From: Burkholderiaceae bacterium
Lineage (GTDB): Bacteria > Pseudomonadota > Gammaproteobacteria > Burkholderiales > Burkholderiaceae_C
DNA: 64,000 nucleotides
NCBI GenBank assembly: GCA_024235895.1
Contig: JACKLM010000006.1
Location: 124,001 to 188,000, forward strand
Direction: 5' to 3'
In this document: in pieces, positions 17,488 through 24,367 of the stretch
How positions within the stretch are numbered: the stretch's first letter is position 1
Layout: each line of letters begins with the position of its first letter
Made by a program: the position numbers and the translations under genes
The notes under the pieces: generated by a model
What the model was told of the DNA's origin: nothing
What the model saw: only the letters and a program-made list of their open reading frames with translations
The model's database searches: none

Positions 17488-18015
17488 ATGCCTACCCGAA
17501 CCCTCATCGCTTCGCTCGTCATCGGTACCGGGGCGCTCGCCGCCGTTGCCGCCATGGCGCCGGGATTCGCCCAGACGCAGGCCGCCGCGCCGGCGCCGGC
17601 GCTGGATATCGCGCAGGTCCATGCGCGGCTGGAGGCGGCCGGCTACCGCGAGATCGACGAGATCGAGCGCAAGCGCGACCACTACGAGGTCAAGGCGTTG
17701 AACGCCGACGGCCGTCGCGTCGAGCTGCAGGTCGACCCGGCGACGGCCGAAGTCCGCGCCACCGAGGAAAAGCGCGACAAGCGCCGCGTCGACCCGGCTG
17801 CGTCAGCCGCCGCAGCGCCGCTGAACCTCGCGCAGGTTCACGACCAGCTGCAGGCGGCTGGCTACCGGGCCATCGCCAAGATCGAGCGCGAGCCTGATTG
17901 CGTCGAGGCCGAGGCGATCGATGCGCAGGGCCGGCGCGTCGAGCTCGACATCGACCCCGTCACGGCGCAGGTGCGCAAGGTCGAGGCAAAGTCCGGTTCG
18001 CGCGACAGGAGCTGA
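17488..18015 (+). CDS. Exported protein with two tandem PepSY domains
   Basis: The 175-residue protein has a clear signal peptide (MPTRTLIASLVIGTGALAAV, with cleavage likely near AQTQA). Two homologous ~55-residue PepSY repeats follow. Each runs from a (D/N)IAQVH-x-RL-x-AAGYR start through an (E/K)IER-x-x-D segment and an AL/AIDA-x-GRRVEL hairpin to DP(A/V)TA(E/Q)VR. The second repeat carries a lone Cys (REPDCVEAE). A spacer rich in Lys/Arg and Ala joins the repeats. The ATG at 17488 has AAGGA at 17477-17481 as its ribosome-binding site. It is separated from the kinase by 214 bp and has its own TTCA box, so it is probably a separate transcript of the same regulon. Confidence 0.88.
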   Translation: MPTRTLIASLVIGTGALAAVAAMAPGFAQTQAAAPAPALDIAQVHARLEAAGYREIDEIERKRDHYEVKALNADGRRVELQVDPATAEVRATEEKRDKRRVDPAASAAAAPLNLAQVHDQLQAAGYRAIAKIEREPDCVEAEAIDAQGRRVELDIDPVTAQVRKVEAKSGSRDRS

Positions 18016-18092
18016 GCCAACGGGCCGGGGCCGGGCGGCCGGTGCGGGGCGGCCCCGCCGACCGAATCCGGCCGGCCCCCGCGCGGACGCGA

Positions 18093-19616
18093 TCAGGCGA
18101 CGACGACCGGGATCTCGCCGATCCGCGCCTGCCACTCGCGCGGGCCGGTCTGGTGCACGCTGGTGCCGCCGGCGTCGACCGCGACCGTGACCGGCATGTC
18201 GCGGACGTCGAACTCGTAGATCGCCTCCATCCCGAGGTCGGCGAAGCCGACGACCCGCGCCGACTTGATCGCCTTGGCGACCAGATACGCCGCGCCGCCG
18301 ACCGCCATCAGGTAGGCGCTCTTGTGGCGCTTGATCGCCTCGATCGCGACCGGCCCGCGCTCGGCCTTGCCGATCATCGCGATCAGCCCGGTCTGCGCCA
18401 GCATCATCTCGGTGAACTTGTCCATCCGCGTCGCGGTGGTCGGCCCGGCCGGCCCGACGACCTCGTCGCGCACCGGATCGACCGGGCCGACGTAGTAGAT
18501 GACGCGATTCGTAAAGTCCACCGGCAGCTTCTCGCCGCGGGCGAGCATCTCCTGGATCCGCTTGTGCGCGGCATCCCGCCCGGTCAGCATGCGGCCCGAC
18601 AGCAGCAGCGTCTGCCCCGGCTTCCACGACGCGACCTGCTCAGGCGTCAGCGCATCGAGGTCGACGCGCGTGCTCTTGTTGGCGTCCGGCGCCCAGTGCA
18701 CGTCGGGCCACAGGTCCAGGCTCGGCGGCTCCAGGTAGGCCGGCCCGCTGCCGTCCATCACGACATGCGCGTGGCGCGTGGCGGCGCAGTTCGGGATCAT
18801 CGCCACCGGCTTGCTCGCGGCGTGGGTCGGGAAGGTCGCGATCTTGATGTCGAGCACGGTCGTCAGCCCGCCCAGGCCCTGGGCGCCGATGCCCAGCGCG
18901 TTGACCTTCTCGTACAGCTCGACGCGCAGCTCCTCGAGCTTGTTCGCCGGCCCGCGCTGCAGCAGCTCGTGCATGTCGATCGGGTCCATCAGCGACTGCT
19001 TGGCCAGCAGCATGGCCTTCTCCGCCGTGCCGCCGACGCCGATGCCGAGCATCCCCGGCGGGCACCAGCCGGCGCCCATCGTCGGCACCGTCTCCAGCAC
19101 CCAGGCGACGAGGTCGTCGCTCGGGTTCATCATCTTGAACTTGCTCTTGTTCTCGCTGCCGCCGCCCTTCGCCGCGACGGTGACGCCGAGCTTGTCGCCC
19201 GGCACCAGCGTCGTGTGCAGCACCGCCGGCGTGTTGTCGCGCGTATTCCTGCGCCCGAAGATCGGGTCGTCGAGCACCGACGCGCGCAGCACGTTGTCCG
19301 GGTTCAGGTAGCCGCGCCGCACGCCTTCGTCGACGCTGTCCTGCAGCGTGCCGGGCAGGTCCCAGCGCAGGTCCATGCCGACCTCGAGGAAGACGTTGAC
19401 GATGCCGGTGTCCTGGCAGATCGGGCGCCGGCCCTCGGCGCTCATGCGCGAGTTGGTCAGGATCTGCGCGATCGCATCCTTGGCCGCCGGGCTCTGCTCG
19501 CGCTCGTAGGCGCGCGCCAGGTGCGCGATGTAGTCGGCCGGGTGGTAGTAGCTGATGTACTGCAGCGCGGCAGCGACGGTCTCGACGAGGTCGGCGTGGC
19601 GGATCGTGGTGCTCAT
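18093..19616 (-). CDS. fumA: Fumarate hydratase, class I (iron-sulfur)
   Basis: The enzyme hydrates fumarate to malate in the TCA cycle using an oxygen-sensitive [4Fe-4S] cluster. The 507-residue single-chain product has the alpha domain with RRPICQDTGIVNVFLEVG (a cluster Cys), the substrate-binding segments KGGGSENKSKFKMMNPSDD and GAGWCPPGMLGIGVGGTAEKA, and the beta domain with GRMLTGRDAAHKR and VGPAGPTTATRMD. The ATG at 19616 gives the family N-terminus. Fusion of alpha and beta domains in one chain is the normal FumA/FumB layout. It is convergent with the second pepSY gene and divergent from the methyltransferase. Confidence 0.95.
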   Translation of the reverse strand: MSTTIRHADLVETVAAALQYISYYHPADYIAHLARAYEREQSPAAKDAIAQILTNSRMSAEGRRPICQDTGIVNVFLEVGMDLRWDLPGTLQDSVDEGVRRGYLNPDNVLRASVLDDPIFGRRNTRDNTPAVLHTTLVPGDKLGVTVAAKGGGSENKSKFKMMNPSDDLVAWVLETVPTMGAGWCPPGMLGIGVGGTAEKAMLLAKQSLMDPIDMHELLQRGPANKLEELRVELYEKVNALGIGAQGLGGLTTVLDIKIATFPTHAASKPVAMIPNCAATRHAHVVMDGSGPAYLEPPSLDLWPDVHWAPDANKSTRVDLDALTPEQVASWKPGQTLLLSGRMLTGRDAAHKRIQEMLARGEKLPVDFTNRVIYYVGPVDPVRDEVVGPAGPTTATRMDKFTEMMLAQTGLIAMIGKAERGPVAIEAIKRHKSAYLMAVGGAAYLVAKAIKSARVVGFADLGMEAIYEFDVRDMPVTVAVDAGGTSVHQTGPREWQARIGEIPVVVA

Positions 19617-19814
19617 GGTGCGGCGGGGGCGGGGCGGCGATGGGTCGAGTTTATCGATCGACGGTGGCGTGCGGCTGACGGCGCCGCGCCTCGCCGGGCG
19701 TGCGCGGTCGCCGCCACGCCGTATGCTCGCGCCAGCGCGGCCAGCGGCGCGTGGCGAGCCGACGGCGCGACCCGCGCCCCGCGCCCGGTCGGCGCACCGA
19801 CGGAGATTGCTGCC

Positions 19815-20450
19815 ATGGCCCGATCCGCTGCCTTCGAGAGCCACGTCGACCGCTACGAGGAATGGTTCGCCGACAACGAGGCGGCCTATGTGTCCGAGCT
19901 GCTGGCGCTGCGGCCTTTCGTGCCGATGGCCGGGCAGGGGCTCGAGATCGGCGTCGGCAGCGGGCGCTTCGCGGCGCCACTCGGGGTCGGCGCGGGGATC
20001 GACCCCTCGCCCGCGATGCTCGCGATTGCGCGCCGGCGCGGCATCGAGGTGGTGCAGGCGGTGGCCGAGGCGCTGCCCTACGCGGACGACCGCTTCGACC
20101 ACGCCCTGGTCGTCACCACGCTGTGCTTCGTCGACGACCCCGCGGCGATGCTGGCCGAGGCGCGCCGCGTGCTGCGCCCGGGCGGGACGCTGGTGATCGG
20201 ATTCATCGACCGCGACAGTGCGCTCGGCCGCCACTATCAGGCGCACCAGGCCGGCAGCGTCTTCTATCGGGACGCCACATTCCACGCCGCCGACGGGGTC
20301 GAGCGGCTGCTCGCGGCCAGCGGCTTCGCGATCGACACCTGGGCGCAGACGCTGACGCGTCCGGTCGGCGATGCGCCCGAAATCGAGCCGGTGCGCCCGG
20401 GTCGCGGCGCGGGCGGATTCGTCGTCGTCGCGGCGCGCAGCCTGAGATAA
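19815..20450 (+). CDS. Class I SAM-dependent methyltransferase (Methyltransf_11 type)
   Basis: The 211-residue protein has SAM motif I LEIGVGSGRFAAPLG (~residues 42-56), the acidic end of strand 2 in GIDPSPAMLAIARRRG, motif post-I EALPYADDRFDHALVVTTLCFV and the motif III turn RVLRPGGTLVIGFID. The N-terminal AFESHVDRYEEWF is typical of UbiE/Methyltransf_11-like enzymes of unknown substrate. The ATG at 19815 follows a weak GGAG-like site. It stands alone between fumarase (divergent) and a palindromic repeat; no pathway partner is evident. Confidence 0.85.
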   Translation: MARSAAFESHVDRYEEWFADNEAAYVSELLALRPFVPMAGQGLEIGVGSGRFAAPLGVGAGIDPSPAMLAIARRRGIEVVQAVAEALPYADDRFDHALVVTTLCFVDDPAAMLAEARRVLRPGGTLVIGFIDRDSALGRHYQAHQAGSVFYRDATFHAADGVERLLAASGFAIDTWAQTLTRPVGDAPEIEPVRPGRGAGGFVVVAARSLR

Positions 20451-20453
20451 GGC

Positions 20454-20524
20454 CCCCACGCTCACTGCGTTCGCTGCCCCCCGAGGGGGCGCTTGCTGCG
20501 GACCGGCGAAGCCGGATCCGCGCA
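20454..20524. repeat. Dispersed palindromic intergenic repeat
   Basis: It contains GCCCCC-cga-GGGGGC (20476-20490) and a second imperfect inverted repeat GCGGA/TCCGC with inner CGGC/GCCG (20498-20521). Its left part (ctcactgcgttcgctg) resembles the GC-rich intergenic repeats common in Burkholderiales genomes. The core is shared with the hoxF-hoxU spacer at 3862-3874. It could also terminate the upstream methyltransferase gene. Confidence 0.45.
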
Positions 20525-20679
20525 AGGGCTTGGCTGGGCTGGTTTCAAGCGGCGCGGGTGGCGTGGTCGCGCCATGGACAATTGATTCGCCTGCGGCGGC
20601 CGGCTCGACCAGGCCTGGCGCCGCATCGCGCCATCGTGGTCATGCCTGCGATGCGTCCCGTCCGCCAGAATGCGGTCCC

Positions 20680-22122
20680 ATGCCGCCGCCCACGCCCGCC
20701 GACGCCCGCGCGACCCCGAAGGACCTGCCCGCCGTCGACCGGCTGCTGCGACAGGCCGACGTCGCCAGGCTCGTCGCCGAGCACGGCCACACCCTGGTCG
20801 CCGGCGAGGCGCGCGCGCTGCTGGAGGCGCTGCGCGCGCAGGCGCGCCGCGGCGAGCTGCCGGCGGCCGAGGTCGGCGCCGACGCGCTCGCACGCGCGCT
20901 GGCGGCGCGGATCGACGCCCGGCTCGCGCCGCGCATGCGCGCGGTGATCAACCTGACCGGCACCGTGCTGCACACCAACCTCGGCCGGGCGGTGCTGGCC
21001 GACGCGGCGCTCGGGCATCTGCTGGCGACGATGGCCGGCCCGAACAACCTTGAATACGACCTCGCCGGCGGCGGCCGCGGCGACCGCGACAGCCTGGTCG
21101 AGGGCCTGCTGTGCGAGCTGACCGGCGCCGAGGCCGCCACCGTCGTCAACAACAACGCCGCCGCGGTGCTGCTGACGATCGCGGCGCTCGCGGCGGGGCG
21201 GGAGGTGATCGTCTCGCGCGGCGAGCTGGTCGAGATCGGCGGCAGCTTCCGCATGCCCGACGTGATGGCCAGCGCGGGCGCGACGATGGTCGAGGTCGGC
21301 ACGACCAACCGCACCCATGCGCACGACTACGAGCGCGCGATCGGCCCGAACACCGCGTTGCTGATGAAGGTGCACACGAGCAACTACGCGGTGCAGGGCT
21401 TCACCGCCGCGGTCGACGAGGCCGAGCTGGCGCGCATCGCCCACGCGCACGCGCTGCCGGTGGCGACCGACCTGGGCAGCGGGGCGCTGGTCGACATGGC
21501 GGCCTGGGGCCTGCCGCGCGAGCCGACGCCGCAGGACAAGATCGCCGCCGGCTGCGACGTCGTCACCTTCAGCGGCGACAAGCTGCTCGGCGGGCCGCAG
21601 GCTGGGCTGATCGTCGGCCGGCGCGACGCGATCGAGCGCATCCGGCGCTTCCCGCTCAAGCGCGCGCTGCGCATGGGCAAGCTGCCGCTGGCCGCGCTCG
21701 AGGCCACGCTGCGGCTGTACCTGCGCCCCGAGCGGCTGGTGCAGGAGTTGCCGACGCTGCGGCTGCTGACGCGGCCGCTGGACGCCATCCGCGCGCAGGC
21801 GCAGGCGCTGCAGCCGGCGTTGCAGGCGGCGCTGGCGCCGCGCTTCACGGTCGAGGGGGTCGAGCTGCTGGGGCAGATCGGGTCCGGGTCGCTGCCGGTC
21901 GAGCGGCTGCCGTCGGCCGGGCTGGCGATCGCACCGGCGGCGAGGAAGGGCGCCGGGCGCGCGCTGGAGGCGCTCGCCGAGGCGCTGCGCGCGCTGCCGC
22001 GGCCGGTGATCGGCCGCATCGCCGACGACCGGCTGCTGCTCGACCTGCGTGCGCTGGAGCAAGCGGACGAGGCGGCCTTCCGGGCGCAGCTCGGCGCGCT
22101 GGCCGTGGCACTGGCAGGATGA
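20680..22122 (+). CDS. selA: L-seryl-tRNA(Sec) selenium transferase SelA
   Basis: SelA is the PLP enzyme that converts seryl-tRNA(Sec) to selenocysteyl-tRNA(Sec) with selenophosphate. The 480-residue product shows the family segments INLTGTVLHTNLGRA, NNLEYDLAGGGRGDRD, VVNNNAAAVLL and RGELVEIGGSFRMPD. The PLP-binding Lys is in FSGDKLLGGPQAG. The N-terminal ~85 residues are the tRNA-binding helical domain. The ATG at 20680 is the first suitable start after the intergenic repeat. It overlaps selB by 4 bp (ATGA), so the two are translationally coupled. Confidence 0.96.
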   Translation: MPPPTPADARATPKDLPAVDRLLRQADVARLVAEHGHTLVAGEARALLEALRAQARRGELPAAEVGADALARALAARIDARLAPRMRAVINLTGTVLHTNLGRAVLADAALGHLLATMAGPNNLEYDLAGGGRGDRDSLVEGLLCELTGAEAATVVNNNAAAVLLTIAALAAGREVIVSRGELVEIGGSFRMPDVMASAGATMVEVGTTNRTHAHDYERAIGPNTALLMKVHTSNYAVQGFTAAVDEAELARIAHAHALPVATDLGSGALVDMAAWGLPREPTPQDKIAAGCDVVTFSGDKLLGGPQAGLIVGRRDAIERIRRFPLKRALRMGKLPLAALEATLRLYLRPERLVQELPTLRLLTRPLDAIRAQAQALQPALQAALAPRFTVEGVELLGQIGSGSLPVERLPSAGLAIAPAARKGAGRALEALAEALRALPRPVIGRIADDRLLLDLRALEQADEAAFRAQLGALAVALAG

Positions 22123-24104
22123 TCGTCGGCACCGCCGGCCACATCGACCACGGCAAGACCGCGCTGGTGCGCGCGCTGACCGGCGTCGACACCGACCGGT
22201 TGCCGGAGGAGAAGCGCCGCGGGGTCTCGATCGAGCTCGGCTACGCCTTCATGGACGGGCCGGGCGGCGAGCGCATCGGCTTCGTCGACGCCCCCGGGCA
22301 CGAGCGGCTGCTGCACACGATGATCGCCGGCGCGACCGGCATCGACCACGCGCTGCTGCTGGTCGCCGCCGACGACGGCCCGATGCCGCAGACGCTGGAG
22401 CACCTGGCGGTGTTGTCGCTGCTCGGGCTGCGCCGCGGCACGGTGGTGCTGACCAAGTGCGACCGCGCCTCACCCGATCGCGTGCGCGAGGTCGACGCGG
22501 CGATGCGCGCGCTGCTGCCGGCCACCGCGCTGGCGGATGCGCCGGTGCTCGCGGTCTCGACGCTGACCGGGGAAGGCATGGCGGCGCTGCGCGAGCGGCT
22601 GCTCGAGGCCGCGCGCCGCGAGCACGCCCACCCTCGCCGCGACCACGGATTCAGGCTCGCGGTCGACCGCGTCTTCACGATCGCCGGCACCGGCACCGTC
22701 GTCACCGGCACCGTCCACGCCGGAACGGTCGCGGTCGGCGACGAGCTGCAGGTCGTGCCCGGCACGCGGCGCGTGCGCGTTCGCGGGCTGCACGCGCAGG
22801 ACCGGCCGGTCGGGCAGGCCGTCGCCGGCCAGCGCTGCGCGGTCGCGCTGGCGGCGTTGGCGCGCGACGAGGTCGCACGCGGGCAGTGGCTGGCGGCGCC
22901 GCGGATCGCGATCGCGACCGATCGGCTGGACGCCGAGATCGAGCTGTGGCACGCCGAGCCGCGCGCGCTGCGATCGGGCACGCCGGTGCACGTGCACCTG
23001 GGGGCGGCCGGCGTCACGGGGACGGTCGCGGTGCTCGACGCCGCGCAGGTCGATCCCGGTTGCCGCGCCCGCGTGCAGCTGTTGCTGCGCGAGCCGGTGG
23101 GTGCCTGGCACGACGACCGCGTCGTGCTGCGCGATGCCGCCGCCCGCCGCACGATCGGCGGTGGCCGCGTGCTGGACCCGCTGGCGCCGGCGCGCTACCG
23201 GCGCACGCCGCAGCGCTTGCGCGAGCTCGACGCGCTGGCGCTGCCGACGCTGCCGGCGCGGCTGGCCGCGTGCCTCGAGGCCTCGCCGCAGGGGCTGGAC
23301 CTGCGGCGCTTCGAGGCGGCCCAGGGACAGGGGCTCGACGAGGCGCTGCGAGCCGTGCTCGGCCCGCGCAGCGACGAGCGAGCCGACGAGCCGCCCGGCG
23401 CGCCCGCGCCGCAGCCGCTGCACGCGCACGATGCGCAGAGCGACCACGCGCTGCACGCCACGCACGCCGAGGCGGCGGGCGCGCGGGTGCTGGACCTGCT
23501 CGGACGCTTTCACCGCGAGCACGCCGACGAGCTCGGCCCCGACAGCGCGCGGCTGCGTCGGCTCGCGTTGCCGCGGCTGCCGCTGCCGCTGTGGCAGGCG
23601 CTGCTCGCGCGGCTGCAGCGCCGCGGCGCGCTGCGCCTGCGCGGCAGCTTCGTCCACCTGCCGCAGCACGCGCTGGCGATGTCGGCCGCCGACGAGCGCA
23701 TCGCCGCGCGCATCGCCGCGCCGCTACAGGCGGCCGGGGCGCAGGGGGCCTGGGTGCGCGACCTGGCGCACGAAATCGGCGAGCCGGAAGCGGCGACGCG
23801 CGCGACGCTGGCGCGGCTGGCGCAGCGCGGCGAGTTGCACCAGGTCGCGCGTGACCTGTTCGTCGCGCCCGAGGCGCTGGCGCGCATGGCGGCGGTCGTG
23901 CGCGCGCTCGCTGCGGGGCAGGGTGGTGCGGTGCGCGCAGCAGCCTTCCGTGACGCGACCGGGCTCGGCCGGCGGCGCGCGATCGAGATCCTGGAATACT
24001 TCGACCGCGTCGGGCTGCTGCGCCGCGTCGGCGACCTGCACGCGCTGCGCGCCGACTGCAGCTTGTTCGACGATCGCGACGATCACGACGCTCGGCCGCC
24101 GTGA
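22119..24104 (+). CDS. selB: Selenocysteine-specific elongation factor SelB
   Basis: SelB delivers Sec-tRNA(Sec) to UGA codons marked by a SECIS hairpin. The 661-residue product starts with the GTPase: G1 GTAGHIDHGKTALV (residues 4-17), G3 DAPGHER and G4 TKCD. EF-Tu-like domains II and III follow, with FTIAGTGTVVTGTVHAG and a region ending in RRTIGGGRVLDPLAPARYRR. Winged-helix repeats form the C-terminus (~residues 430-655). They contact the SECIS RNA and contain an Ala/His-rich linker around 420-450. It follows selA directly and is 60 bp before tRNA-Sec. Confidence 0.96.
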   Translation: MIVGTAGHIDHGKTALVRALTGVDTDRLPEEKRRGVSIELGYAFMDGPGGERIGFVDAPGHERLLHTMIAGATGIDHALLLVAADDGPMPQTLEHLAVLSLLGLRRGTVVLTKCDRASPDRVREVDAAMRALLPATALADAPVLAVSTLTGEGMAALRERLLEAARREHAHPRRDHGFRLAVDRVFTIAGTGTVVTGTVHAGTVAVGDELQVVPGTRRVRVRGLHAQDRPVGQAVAGQRCAVALAALARDEVARGQWLAAPRIAIATDRLDAEIELWHAEPRALRSGTPVHVHLGAAGVTGTVAVLDAAQVDPGCRARVQLLLREPVGAWHDDRVVLRDAAARRTIGGGRVLDPLAPARYRRTPQRLRELDALALPTLPARLAACLEASPQGLDLRRFEAAQGQGLDEALRAVLGPRSDERADEPPGAPAPQPLHAHDAQSDHALHATHAEAAGARVLDLLGRFHREHADELGPDSARLRRLALPRLPLPLWQALLARLQRRGALRLRGSFVHLPQHALAMSAADERIAARIAAPLQAAGAQGAWVRDLAHEIGEPEAATRATLARLAQRGELHQVARDLFVAPEALARMAAVVRALAAGQGGAVRAAAFRDATGLGRRRAIEILEYFDRVGLLRRVGDLHALRADCSLFDDRDDHDARPP

Positions 24105-24164
24105 CCGCCGCGGCGGCTGCCGGTCGCCGCGCGATGACCGACGACGGCCCGCTGGGGCCGCGAA

Positions 24165-24257
24165 GGAGGGGAAACGGCCCCGGTGGGCCGGCCGGGCTTC
24201 AAACCCGGTGGGTGACGCCATGCGTCGCCGGGTGGGTTCGACTCCCATTCCCCTCCG
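24165..24257 (+). tRNA. selC: tRNA-Sec (anticodon UCA)
   Basis: The acceptor stem has 8 bp (GGAGGGGA with TCCCCTCC). The D arm has 6 bp with a tetraloop (CGGCCC-CGGT-GGGCCG), and the anticodon stem is CCGGG/CCCGG around a loop with TCA at 24199-24201. A long variable arm (GGTGACG-CCATG-CGTCGCC) and a 5-bp T arm complete the 8+5 bacterial tRNA-Sec form. The discriminator is G; the encoded 3' end reads CCC, so the final A is added post-transcriptionally. It lies just after selB and 110 bp before mrpA. Confidence 0.95.
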
Positions 24258-24367
24258 CCCCGGCGCCGCCTTCCCGTTCGCGGCGCGGCCGCTGCCTACA
24301 ATCGCGCCCGGTCCGTCGGACGGAGGCCGCGCGCGCGGCACCGTGACGCGTGCCGCGCCCGCCCACG

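Noticed and set aside
18044..18058. GCGGGGC/GCCCCGC palindrome as a terminator between pepSY and fumarase genes
   Set aside because: The loop is a single base, so the real stem is short; GC-rich sequence gives such symmetry by chance and no T-tract follows.
19555..20196. Frameshifted overlapping ORFs around the methyltransferase start
   Set aside because: They lack any family motif and are out of frame with the clear SAM-binding sequence starting at 19815.
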